Below are positions 7,372 through 15,467 of a stretch of 64,000 bases of DNA, piece after piece. Made by a program: the position numbers and the translations under genes. The DNA comes from Larkinella humicola (GTDB taxonomy: Bacteria; Bacteroidota; Bacteroidia; Cytophagales; Spirosomataceae). Position 1 is the first letter of the stretch. The number at the start of each line of letters is the position of its first letter. The notes under the pieces are model-generated. The model worked only from the letters and a program-made list of their open reading frames with translations. It did not search any database and was not told the origin of the DNA. The DNA is taken from the NCBI RefSeq assembly GCF_008727875.1, contig NZ_VTWS01000002.1, positions 434,001-498,000 of the forward strand, given 5' to 3'.

Positions 7372-7434
7372 GGTGACGGACAAGAGAAGTTAGAAAAGAG
7401 ACAAAAGAAGTACACTCAAAAAACCGTATTTCTT

Positions 7435-8607
7435 TTAATACACAAACGTTCCGACTTCGCTCTGAATGGTTACGCGCTTTCCTTCAAACGCTTCGACATG
7501 ACCAATAATCCGGCCTTCGATGCCGAACTGACCGGCAATGTCGATCACGCGCTGGGCGTTCGCTTCGGATAGGTAGATTTCCAGCCGGTGGCCCATGTTG
7601 AACACCTTGTACATTTCCTGCCAATCCGTGCCGCTTTCCTGCTGAATCAATTCAAACAAAGGCGGTATCGGAAAGAGATTGTCCTTTATAATGTGCAGGT
7701 TATCAATAAAATGCAGCACTTTGGTCTGCGCTCCCCCGCTGCAATGTACCATCCCGTGAATATGAAAACGCAATTCGTCCAACAGGGCTTTCGCAACGGG
7801 TGCGTACGTCCGCGTTGGCGACAGAATCAACTGCCCAACGTTCAAACCGGTCGCATCAACCGGGTCCGTTAATTGCTTCGAACCGCTGTAAACCAGGCTC
7901 CGGTCCACGGCGGGGTCAAAACTTTCGGCGTATTTGTCGGCCAGATAATGCCCCAGCACATCGTGCCGCGCGGAGGTCAGACCGTTGCTGCCCATGCCGC
8001 CGTTGTAGGTTTTTTCGTAGGTCGCCTGCCCGAACGACGCCAGGCCGACCACCACATCCCCGGCCTGAATCCGGTCGTTGCTAATGACTTCATCCCGGCG
8101 CATCCGGGCAATTACCGTGCTGTCGACAATGATCGTTCTGACCAGATCGCCTACATCGGCGGTTTCGCCCCCGGTGCTGGAAATGTCGATACCGTGTTGC
8201 CGCAGCATCGCCAGCACCTCTTCGGTCCCGTCGATAATTTCAGCAATGACTTCGCCCGGAATGAGGTTTTTGTTCCGCCCAATGGTCGACGACAACAGCA
8301 TCGGTCCAGTAGAACCCACACAAATCAGGTCGTCGGTATTCATCACCACGGCGTCCTGCGCAATGCCCCGCCAGACCGACAGATCGCCGGTTTCTTTCCA
8401 GTAGAGATACGCCAGCGACGACTTGGTTCCGGCACCATCGGCGTGCATGATGGTGCAATAGTCCGGGTCACCTGCCAGCGCATCGGGAACAATCTTGCAG
8501 AATGCCTTGGGAAACAATCCCTTGTCTAAGTTGGCAATGGCTTTGTGAACGTCTTCTTTGGAAGCCGAAACACCCCGCTGCGCGTAACGATCAGTTGGTT
8601 GGTTCAT
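7435..8607 (-). CDS. purM: Phosphoribosylformylglycinamidine cyclo-ligase (AIR synthetase)
   Basis: PurM closes the imidazole ring of formylglycinamidine ribotide with ATP, giving aminoimidazole ribotide in purine synthesis. The 390-residue length fits the longer form seen in Bacteroidota. The start RYAQRGVSASKEDVHKAI and the motif MHADGAGTKSSLAYLY correspond to the conserved ATP and substrate-binding N-terminal segment of the family. AQDAVVMNTDDLICVGS and STGGETADVGDLVRTIIVD are the metal and ATP contacts. HGMVHCSGGAQTKVLHF and FNMGHRLEIYL are C-terminal signatures. The ATG at 8607 is three bases downstream of the kelch gene stop, so the two may be co-transcribed although their functions are unrelated. 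Confidence 0.95.
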   Translation of the reverse strand: MNQPTDRYAQRGVSASKEDVHKAIANLDKGLFPKAFCKIVPDALAGDPDYCTIMHADGAGTKSSLAYLYWKETGDLSVWRGIAQDAVVMNTDDLICVGSTGPMLLSSTIGRNKNLIPGEVIAEIIDGTEEVLAMLRQHGIDISSTGGETADVGDLVRTIIVDSTVIARMRRDEVISNDRIQAGDVVVGLASFGQATYEKTYNGGMGSNGLTSARHDVLGHYLADKYAESFDPAVDRSLVYSGSKQLTDPVDATGLNVGQLILSPTRTYAPVAKALLDELRFHIHGMVHCSGGAQTKVLHFIDNLHIIKDNLFPIPPLFELIQQESGTDWQEMYKVFNMGHRLEIYLSEANAQRVIDIAGQFGIEGRIIGHVEAFEGKRVTIQSEVGTFVY

Positions 8608-8610
8608 TGG

Positions 8611-9579
8611 TTATTTTAAAACTTCGACGGTATTCAATTCCGGGCCACCGCCGTGGTTGGCCGATCCGGCCAGAATGTAAATGCTATTTTTGTAGACCAC
8701 CGCCTGCGTACCGTGCCGTCCTTCGTTCAGTTTCGGCCCCGACGTCCAGCGGTTGGTTTTGGGGTCGAGAATTTCGGCCTGGTTGTGCGACAGCAATTGT
8801 TCGCTTTCACCTCCAATCACCCACACTTTGTTGTCTTTCGTCACCGCCGTGCTGCCCGCCCGCAGCGTCGGGAAGTTGCTTTCGGCTGGCAGCGTTTCCC
8901 ATTTGCCGGTTTTGAAATCATAGACATCCACTTCCGGCATGGTCGTGTCAATCACATGCCCGGTTTTGGCCGACGAGCGCCGTCCACCCGCCAGGTACAT
9001 TTTGGTTCCGACCACGGCGGCACTGATGTGATCACGCGAACGGGGCGCATCGGCCAGTTGTTTCCAGGTATTCGTTTTCGGATCGTATTCGTCCAGTCGG
9101 GAAACGTGGCCGTCGAAATGGCCGTCGATGATGCCGCAAACCATGTAAATCTTGTCGTTATACACCACCACGCCGGCCGATCCGCGCAGTTGGTCTTTCG
9201 GAATTTCCGGCCCTTTGCGCCAGACGCCGGTTTTGGGGCTGTAGATATAAATGTTCGGAATGGGCGTTTCGTGCGGGTATTTCCCCTCAAACGCGCCCAT
9301 CACGTAGATTTCGCCTTTGTAGTTAATGGCCTGAAAATGGTTCATTTCCACCGGTGGCGTCGGCAGTTTTTTCCACATCAGGGTCTTGAGGTTCAGCGCT
9401 TCCAGTGGTTTCATGCCGCGACCGCCGATGGCATACAGACTGTCGCCAACGAGGGCGGCTGCGTTTTCGTGGCGCTTTTCACACTCATTTTTGTACTTGA
9501 CCTGCTCCCAGGTTTGAGCCACCACCCAGGAATGACTCAGAAGCATCAGGACGAAAAAGGCAAGGCGTTTTTGGTTCAT
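8611..9579 (-). CDS. Secreted kelch-repeat protein
   Basis: A 322-residue protein with a signal peptide (MNQKRLAFFVLMLLSHSWVVAQ, cleavage near residue 22) and about six kelch blades. The blades show the usual glycine pairs and spaced aromatic residues, for example IYVMGAFEG, IYMVCGIIDG, MYLAGGRRS, VWVIGGESE and IYILAGSANHG, each preceded by a TxxW-type turn such as TNTWKQLADAP. It probably folds into a beta-propeller in the periplasm or outside the cell. The family includes sialic acid mutarotases and galactose-oxidase-like enzymes, but no catalytic set is recognised here, so binding or carbohydrate modification remains open. Confidence 0.8.
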   Translation of the reverse strand: MNQKRLAFFVLMLLSHSWVVAQTWEQVKYKNECEKRHENAAALVGDSLYAIGGRGMKPLEALNLKTLMWKKLPTPPVEMNHFQAINYKGEIYVMGAFEGKYPHETPIPNIYIYSPKTGVWRKGPEIPKDQLRGSAGVVVYNDKIYMVCGIIDGHFDGHVSRLDEYDPKTNTWKQLADAPRSRDHISAAVVGTKMYLAGGRRSSAKTGHVIDTTMPEVDVYDFKTGKWETLPAESNFPTLRAGSTAVTKDNKVWVIGGESEQLLSHNQAEILDPKTNRWTSGPKLNEGRHGTQAVVYKNSIYILAGSANHGGGPELNTVEVLK

Positions 9580-9604
9580 AACAATTGGTAGTTTTAAAAT
9601 TATG

Positions 9605-9698
9605 GTTTACGGTATTCGGTATTCAGTTTACGGTTGGCTGACGCAAGCTATTGTTCTTGCGTCAGCCAACCGTAAACTGAATACCGAATACCGTAAAC
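9605..9698. repeat. 43-bp perfect inverted repeat (TTGGCTGACGCA core, site A)
   Basis: Arms 9605-9647 and 9656-9698 are exact reverse complements over 43 bases with an eight-base loop (CTATTGTT). The outer arm repeats the words GTTTACGG and GGTATTC, and the inner part is GGTTGGCTGACGCAAG. The right end contains the first base of the oxidoreductase stop codon, so the RNA would form this stem directly after translation ends. It probably terminates or stabilises the upstream message, but it also belongs to a dispersed set sharing the same core. Confidence 0.85.
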
Positions 9699-10681
9699 TA
9701 TTTATCTTCCTCATACACAATCCCCGCTTCGGCCCGCACGGCATCCAGCAAACCGATCAGGTTCAGGCTGTCGTCGAGCGACCACACCGGACTTTCGGTT
9801 TTCTTCTGCCGCAAACAGTCCGAAACGTGTTCGGCTTCGTAATCGTAACCCCAGGTTGTCCGGGCAAAGGTAAATGTTTGCGGCTCGCCATCGGTGGGTT
9901 GGTGAACGACGGAATCCCCTTCGTGGAAGCGACCGGGTAAATACAGATTTCCGGTTTCGCCGTACAGCACCGCGTCGGTTTCGGTTTTCGATACCACCGT
10001 GCTGTTCAAAACCGCCAGTTGGTTTTCGGAGTAGGTCAACACCATGCCGCATTGTTCATCTACCCCCGTTGAACCAAAAACCGCCGTAGCTTTAATCGCC
10101 TGGGGAATGCCTAGAAATACGTACGACAAAAATAGCGGATAAATCCCAATGTCCATCAGCGAACCACCGCCCAACGCCTTGTTATACATCCGTTTTTCAG
10201 GAACGACGGGCGCGATAAACCCAAAATCGGCCCGCAGACCTTTCACGCGCCCAATCGCCTGATTTTCGGCCAGTTCCCGGGCTTTCTGCACCGACGGCAT
10301 AAACCGGCTCCAGAGGGCTTCCATCAGAAACACCTGCTTCGACCGCGCCGTTTCGACCATCTGCCGAACCTGACCGGCGTTCATGGCAAACGGTTTTTCG
10401 CACAAAACCGCAATACCCGCATTCAGGCACAGCAGCGTGTTTTCGAAGTGGTGATTGTGCGTCGTCGCAATATAGACCACGTCCAGGCCCTCGCAGGTCA
10501 GCAGGTCTTCGTAGGAACCGTAGGCGTGTTTGGCACCATATTGGGCCGCAAACGCATCGGCCCGCTCCTGGCTGGTGGAAGCCACCGCCAGCAGGTCGAC
10601 ATCCGGAACGGTTTGGAGATCCTGAACAAATTTATGGGCAATCCGGCCCAGGCCGAGAACACCCCAACGAATCACGGCCAT
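9698..10681 (-). CDS. Gfo/Idh/MocA-family oxidoreductase
   Basis: A protein of about 327 residues of the glucose-fructose oxidoreductase/inositol dehydrogenase family. The Rossmann fold begins at once with IRWGVLGLGRIAHKFVQDL, where GxGxxA binds NAD(P). The conserved EKPFAMNAGQVRQMV motif (lysine of the active site) and the GGGSLMDIGIYPLFLSYVF segment with the catalytic-region aspartate and tyrosine follow. It should oxidise or reduce a sugar or polyol at the expense of NAD(P)H; the substrate is unknown. The ATG at 10681 is chosen because upstream codons give no family sequence. The start is preceded by a TTG-N19-TACATTTG promoter on the minus strand. Confidence 0.9.
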   Translation of the reverse strand: MAVIRWGVLGLGRIAHKFVQDLQTVPDVDLLAVASTSQERADAFAAQYGAKHAYGSYEDLLTCEGLDVVYIATTHNHHFENTLLCLNAGIAVLCEKPFAMNAGQVRQMVETARSKQVFLMEALWSRFMPSVQKARELAENQAIGRVKGLRADFGFIAPVVPEKRMYNKALGGGSLMDIGIYPLFLSYVFLGIPQAIKATAVFGSTGVDEQCGMVLTYSENQLAVLNSTVVSKTETDAVLYGETGNLYLPGRFHEGDSVVHQPTDGEPQTFTFARTTWGYDYEAEHVSDCLRQKKTESPVWSLDDSLNLIGLLDAVRAEAGIVYEEDK

Positions 10682-10720
10682 AAGCAGGGCAATTGAATCA
10701 TTTTGGGAACAACTGTAGAC

Positions 10721-10750
10721 CAAATGTACGGCATCAGGGGTTATAGACAA
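10721..10750 (-). promoter_or_regulatory. Promoter of the Gfo/Idh/MocA gene
   Basis: On the minus strand, TTG at 10750-10748 is followed after 19 bases by TACATTTG at 10728-10721, a full Bacteroidota-type match. The start codon is 39 bases downstream of the box. Confidence 0.55.
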
Positions 10751-10760
10751 GAAGCCATCG

Positions 10761-10768
10761 TATTTTTG
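10761..10768 (+). promoter_or_regulatory. -7 box (TATTTTTG) close to the DUF481 start
   Basis: TATTTTTG lies three bases upstream of the ATG at 10772. No TTG element is found at the expected distance upstream. If used, the transcript would be almost leaderless, as proposed for hemE and tetR in this window. Confidence 0.4.
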
Positions 10769-10771
10769 CCT

Positions 10772-11620
10772 ATGACTTTCTTTAAAATCAGCCTTCTGTT
10801 CGGCCTCTTTTTACCCCTGACGGGCCACGCTCAGGCCGTTCCCGCAGACACGTTGAAACCGGCCACGCCCGTCGACTCGGTCGCATCAGATTCCACCGCC
10901 CGCCTGAAAAAAGAGGAAGAAGCCAAGGCGGCACCGGTCGCAGCCAGCGATCCCACGGGTTTTCACTACAAAATTACAGCCGACGGCACCGTGACCGCCG
11001 GGAACGTCAACCGGGCGTTGATTCAGGTTGGCGGAGCGTTCGACTGGGCGGTGAGTCAGCTTTTCCGGTTTGCCAGCAACCCGTCTTTTGCCTACGGGCG
11101 CCAGAACCAGCAGTTGAATGAACGGGAAATTCTGGCCGATTTTCGCACGACTTACCTCCACGAACGCAAGTTTTATTACCTCGGTTTTGGGGCCGTCGAA
11201 ATCAGCAACCTCCGCAAAATCCACCAGCGGCTCACCGGCGGAGCAGGCATTGGCTACAAACTGCTCAGCCGCAAGAACGCCTACCTGTCCGTTACCAATG
11301 TGCTGCTGTACGAATACACGGATTTCATCACCAACTCGGTTGAGGTGCAGGATGTCAATGTGTTACGAAATTCTACGCGGATTTTTGGGGAATATCAGTG
11401 GGATCAGGGACGGTATTCGATCAGCCATACGGTTTTTATGCAACCGGCCCTCAACCAGCCCAACCTCCGCTGGAACGGCAATCTGGCTTTCCAGATCCGG
11501 CTGACCTCGCTCATCGGCGTTCGCACGGCGGTTCAGAATTCGTATGAAAGTGTCGTGGCCGCGGGGCGGAAAAACAACGATTTCCGGTGGACAACGGGTC
11601 TGGTCCTGGAGGTAAAATAA
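10772..11620 (+). CDS. DUF481-family outer-membrane protein
   Basis: A protein of about 282 residues starting with a signal peptide (MTFFKISLLFGLFLPLTGHAQA). A short low-complexity acidic/alanine linker follows (DSTARLKKEEEAKAAPVAAS). The remainder is rich in alternating aromatic and polar strands, such as HYKITADGTVTAGNVNRALIQVGG, FYYLGFGAVEISNLRKIHQRLTGGAGIGYKLL and FRWTTGLVLEVK, which is typical of DUF481 beta-barrels. In other bacteria the name salt-induced outer membrane protein is used. Its exact role is unknown. The ATG at 10772 is preferred over one at 10703 because it places the signal peptide at the N-terminus. Confidence 0.8.
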   Translation: MTFFKISLLFGLFLPLTGHAQAVPADTLKPATPVDSVASDSTARLKKEEEAKAAPVAASDPTGFHYKITADGTVTAGNVNRALIQVGGAFDWAVSQLFRFASNPSFAYGRQNQQLNEREILADFRTTYLHERKFYYLGFGAVEISNLRKIHQRLTGGAGIGYKLLSRKNAYLSVTNVLLYEYTDFITNSVEVQDVNVLRNSTRIFGEYQWDQGRYSISHTVFMQPALNQPNLRWNGNLAFQIRLTSLIGVRTAVQNSYESVVAAGRKNNDFRWTTGLVLEVK

Positions 11621-11715
11621 CAGGTATTGTTGGTAACCACCCGCAAACCGCTTATCTTTTCCACTTTCGTGAACTCACCCACACTATACGTAACAGCCCC
11701 CACAGGCCCATTTTC

Positions 11716-12243
11716 ATGAATATGAACCAATCCTACACGGACTACCTGCAGCACACGTCGGCTTCGGCGCGGCCTTTTCCGGCGGCCTGTCTGGAAGTGT
11801 TTTTGCTCGACCAGGCTCAGGATCGTCAACACCGGCGCGAAGTGGACAGACTGAACGAATTCGCCGAGGTTTTTGACTGGAAACTTACCCGCGACTACGA
11901 GAAAGCGCTCGTCGAAGGCTACACCGTCATTGTTTCGAACGCAGCCCGATCGATTCTGTGGGTCAGCCACCGGTTTCTGGCCATGACGGGCTATACGCCT
12001 ACGGAAGTCATTGGGCGTTCCCCCCGGTTTTTACAGGGGCCAGACACGGACCCCGCCCGAATCCGTGAACTATCGAACGATCTGGCGCTGGCCCAACCTA
12101 CAAAACGTACCCAACCCATTCTTCAACAGCTTGTTAATTACCGAAAAGGCGGTTCGCCGTATCTCTGCGACATTGAAATTGACCCGATCTGGAACAGAAA
12201 GGGGGAACTAACCCACTACATTGCTCTCGAAAAAGAGGTGTAA
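11716..12243 (+). CDS. LOV-derived PAS-domain protein lacking the photoactive cysteine
   Basis: A 175-residue single-domain protein. Residues 70-172 follow the LOV subclass of PAS domains closely: ILWVSHRFLAMTGYTPTEVIG, then GRSPRFLQGPDTDP at 100-113, and NYRKGGSPYL at 141-150. Classical LOV photoreceptors have GRNCRFLQG, where the cysteine forms a light-driven bond with FMN. Here that position is proline 103 and the asparagine before it is serine. The second flavin-binding asparagine and the C-terminal glutamine also seem to be replaced (YLCDIEI, IALEKEV). There is no kinase or DNA-binding output domain. It may be a dark-state, redox or ligand-binding PAS protein. The start is the ATG at 11716. 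Confidence 0.82.
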   Translation: MNMNQSYTDYLQHTSASARPFPAACLEVFLLDQAQDRQHRREVDRLNEFAEVFDWKLTRDYEKALVEGYTVIVSNAARSILWVSHRFLAMTGYTPTEVIGRSPRFLQGPDTDPARIRELSNDLALAQPTKRTQPILQQLVNYRKGGSPYLCDIEIDPIWNRKGELTHYIALEKEV

Positions 12244-12261
12244 CAGACGGGGCAAAACCGC

Positions 12262-14730
12262 TTATTTTACTTCAAAAACCGCCTTCCCAACACCCGGTCG
12301 GCCGTCGGTCGATGCGCCTTCGGCCACCACCCGAACCCGGGTGCGGGCGTCGGAAGCAAAGAAAGCAATCTGCGCTTTTCCGTCGTCTCCGGTTTGAATC
12401 ATCGGCGCCCAGTGCAGGGTCGCCCGGAAATCCGGCCGGACGTGCTCGGGTTTGGCTTCGTCGTAGCGCGGGGCATAAAACGCCCGGACGGCCCGATAGC
12501 CCGGCACCACCGCCACCAGCGTTCCGGGCGACTTGTCCTTGGTATAGTCATAATCCGGCGATCCGCGTTTGGTGTAGACGGCAATCGCGCCACCACTCGC
12601 CCGGCTGCCGAAGATCGTGGCCGAAGCGCCTTTCAGCACGTCGATGGACTCCACATCATACACCGACACCGTCAGGATGCTCTCTTTGGAAACCGGCATG
12701 CCGTCGATGAGAAACAGCGGTTCGACCACCCCCGCAAAATTGGCGGCACCGCGAATCTGAACGGTGGGATTCATGGCACTGCCCGACACGTTGACGCCCG
12801 CAACCCGCCCCCGCAGCATGTCCAGCACCGTCATGGCTCCGCCTGTCATGGTTTGATCCACTTTGATGGTATTGCTGGCCTGCCCGTAAATTTTCCGGGA
12901 ATCGGTGGGCGCTTCCCGCTTTTTACGAACCGTCACTTCTTTCAGTAAAATCTCCCGGTTTCGCCGGATTTGGGCTTCAATTTCCTGGTATTCCTTCACG
13001 TGTTTCAAGTAATCGGCCAGTTCATCCCGCTGGAAAACCAGGGGATTGTACGGTATTTTCGTCAGCTTCACCGTGGGTTTAACGAGGTTGTCGAGTTGAA
13101 TTTCCACATTCCGGTTGTTTTTGCCCATCACCGCCTGAATCATCACCCGCGTCGAATCCTGAAACGACAGGCCGTATACGCCGAAACGACCGGTCTCGTC
13201 CGCTTCGCCCGACAGGATGTCACGGCTGCTATCGGGCTGCATCACCAGCACCGTCAACGTGACTTTGCCGGGCGTTTTCTGGTTGGGCCGAACCACCCGA
13301 CCCGACAACGTCAGCCCCTGTTCAATCAGATGCTGCGGAGCCGGATAGGTTTCCTGCAGTACCTCTTTCCAGACAAACCGACGCCAACCCTGCGTCATCA
13401 TCAGCACATCCAGATCCGGCAACCGCTCTTTGTTCGCGGGATCGAAATAATAACCGGGTTGCTCCACGCTGCCTTTCAGGTCGGAGTTGAGCAACAGATG
13501 CGACACCAGATCGGCGGCATACGGTTCTTTCTCCAGCACCTGACCAGCATCAGTGGCCGCCAGCGAAAGGTTGGCCCGGGCCGGTTTTCCCGACTCATCC
13601 GTTACGGAAACGTCCAGCTCCACTTTCTCGCGCGGACTGAACGTGGGTTTTGATGGTTTCACCTGAATGGTCAGGCGGTTATTTTTTTCGATAAAAATGA
13701 GTCGCTCACAAACCGGCTGGTTGGCTTCGTCGAACAAGGTCAACTGCGAAATGCCTTCCGGGAACAATTGCCGGGGAATCTGGACCACGACGGACTTTTT
13801 CGTGACCTCCCCCTGCGCGGCCTGAACGGCTTTCCCCCGCGATTGTGCAATCACGGTAAACCGCCCCTGAGCGCTGGCCGGTTTATTGTTTCGGACGTAG
13901 ATGCGCACATTTTCGCGGTTGGTGATGTTATCGACCACCATCAGGTAGCCTTCCGGCTGGGCGGCTGGTAATGGGTATTGATGGGTACTGCCATCGCCGA
14001 GTTTAACAAAAGCCGTATAGGTCTGGCCGGTTTCCGGTTTGATCGAAAAATACCCCATGCCGAGGTGTTTGGTCGAAAAACCGGTGACGGTATCACCCGC
14101 CGAACTCAGCACGAAACCGGATGTTTCCAGCCCTTTTCCCGCCGGACTCACCGTTTTGAAAGCCACCCGCCCCTCTATTCCGTTCACCAACTGCCCGCCT
14201 TCCGGAAAAAACTGCACATCCGGTTGCAATGAGCCCGGTGAAGTGGTCATGGCCTGAACAGGTCCGACGTCGGTCCGTAACAGCGTCAGCGGTTTGCTGA
14301 AAAAATAGTCTTCCGGAAAGTTCTGCATCCAGCCCGTGTAGGCCCGCAGCAGGTACGCGCCCGACGCCAGGGAGTCGCCCAGGGCAATATCACCGGTGGC
14401 ATAACCGTTTTCTGCTTTTAAAATTCGGTGCACCACCACTTTCTGGCTCTCGATTTGCAGCAGATCCACATACAGAACCTTGCTGACAGAATCGGCCAGG
14501 TGCGACGGGCCATCGAACAAATAGCCTTTCAGCCAGATCGTCTCGCCAACGGTATAATACGGTTTATCGGTCTGAACATAGACTTTTTCTTTCGGAAAAG
14601 CCGTGTTAAACGCCTGTAACCGCTCGACCAGGTAGACCGGAAACGTGTCATCGGCCAAACTGAATGCCAGCAAAACCGATGCGGCTACGAACCATCCGAG
14701 ACGTCGAAACGAAGCACTTAGTAGATTCAT
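12262..14730 (-). CDS. Large MG2-type protein with TonB receptor plug domain
   Basis: An 822-residue exported protein with an N-terminal signal helix (about residues 1-26). The N-terminal half has macroglobulin-like features: FPKEKVYVQTDKPYYTVGETIWLKGYLFD is the MG2-type opening at about 40-70, followed by several beta-sandwich segments. At about residues 610-720 there is a TonB-dependent receptor plug domain (DMLRGRVAGVNVSG, VQIRGAANFAGVVEPLFLIDGMPV, VYDVESIDVLKGASATIFGSRASGGAIAVYTKRG). The 22-strand barrel that normally follows a plug is absent; only about 100 residues remain, including HWAPMIQTGDDGKAQIAFF. Such proteins recur in Bacteroidota without a proven role. It is alone in its neighbourhood. 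Confidence 0.82.
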   Translation of the reverse strand: MNLLSASFRRLGWFVAASVLLAFSLADDTFPVYLVERLQAFNTAFPKEKVYVQTDKPYYTVGETIWLKGYLFDGPSHLADSVSKVLYVDLLQIESQKVVVHRILKAENGYATGDIALGDSLASGAYLLRAYTGWMQNFPEDYFFSKPLTLLRTDVGPVQAMTTSPGSLQPDVQFFPEGGQLVNGIEGRVAFKTVSPAGKGLETSGFVLSSAGDTVTGFSTKHLGMGYFSIKPETGQTYTAFVKLGDGSTHQYPLPAAQPEGYLMVVDNITNRENVRIYVRNNKPASAQGRFTVIAQSRGKAVQAAQGEVTKKSVVVQIPRQLFPEGISQLTLFDEANQPVCERLIFIEKNNRLTIQVKPSKPTFSPREKVELDVSVTDESGKPARANLSLAATDAGQVLEKEPYAADLVSHLLLNSDLKGSVEQPGYYFDPANKERLPDLDVLMMTQGWRRFVWKEVLQETYPAPQHLIEQGLTLSGRVVRPNQKTPGKVTLTVLVMQPDSSRDILSGEADETGRFGVYGLSFQDSTRVMIQAVMGKNNRNVEIQLDNLVKPTVKLTKIPYNPLVFQRDELADYLKHVKEYQEIEAQIRRNREILLKEVTVRKKREAPTDSRKIYGQASNTIKVDQTMTGGAMTVLDMLRGRVAGVNVSGSAMNPTVQIRGAANFAGVVEPLFLIDGMPVSKESILTVSVYDVESIDVLKGASATIFGSRASGGAIAVYTKRGSPDYDYTKDKSPGTLVAVVPGYRAVRAFYAPRYDEAKPEHVRPDFRATLHWAPMIQTGDDGKAQIAFFASDARTRVRVVAEGASTDGRPGVGKAVFEVK

Positions 14731-14813
14731 TTAGTAGTTTTTCGAAATAATGTGGTAAAAAAACAAATACTCGCTCATAAATTAGCAATCTTAACGGCCA
14801 CTAACCCTAAATA

Positions 14814-15464
14814 ATGACAAAGCCCACTCTTAAAACCGCGCTTGTTGTTGGAGCGACTGGTCTTGTTGGAAATGTACTAACCCATCGCCTGCTGGATTCT
14901 TCAGCCTACGAAAAAGTGAAAGTGTTGGTTCGCCATTCGTTAGGGTGGCAACACCCCCGTTTGCAGGAAATCCAGTACGATTTTGACCATCCGAATGGTT
15001 TGCTGGTGCAGGCCGACGACGTTTTTTGCTGCCTCGGCACCACCATGAAAAAAGCGGGTTCCAAAGATGCCTTTCGAAAAATTGATTACAAATATCCATT
15101 AGACGTTGCGCAACGGGCTTTGGTCAACCGGGCGAAGCAATTTTTTTTAGTTTCGTCGATGGGAGCCAATCCGGATTCGTCGATTTTCTACAACCGCGTC
15201 AAGGGTGAACTGGAACGTGACCTGGCCGCCCTGAACTATCCGGCCCTGTTTATTTTCCGGCCTTCCCTCCTGCTCGGCGAACGCAACGAATTCCGGCTCG
15301 GCGAACGCATTGGGGAAGGCTTGATGAAGCTGCTCAATCCGCTGATTCCCGCCAAATACAAAGGCATCCGGGTGGAAAGCGTGGCCAACGCCATGTTTCA
15401 AAAAGCCCAGGAAGGACTGACCGGGAAGCACATCATTGAATCGGATCAGTTGCAGAATTTTTGA
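14814..15464 (+). CDS. NAD(P)-binding Rossmann protein (atypical SDR)
   Basis: A 216-residue protein of the atypical short-chain dehydrogenase group. The N-terminal dinucleotide motif is ALVVGATGLVGNVLTHRLL (GxTGxxG), with the acidic-to-basic turn VKVLVRHSLGW suggesting NADP. A DDVFCCLGTTMKKAGSKDAFRKIDY segment and an FFLVSSMGANPDSSIFYNRVKGELERDL stretch follow, with S...YxxxK-like spacing similar to HTATIP2/CC3-type proteins. It may act as a redox sensor or an oxidoreductase; no substrate can be named. It is followed after three bases by the D-apionate-lactonase-like gene and is very likely co-transcribed with it. Confidence 0.82.
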   Translation: MTKPTLKTALVVGATGLVGNVLTHRLLDSSAYEKVKVLVRHSLGWQHPRLQEIQYDFDHPNGLLVQADDVFCCLGTTMKKAGSKDAFRKIDYKYPLDVAQRALVNRAKQFFLVSSMGANPDSSIFYNRVKGELERDLAALNYPALFIFRPSLLLGERNEFRLGERIGEGLMKLLNPLIPAKYKGIRVESVANAMFQKAQEGLTGKHIIESDQLQNF

Positions 15465-15467
15465 CCT

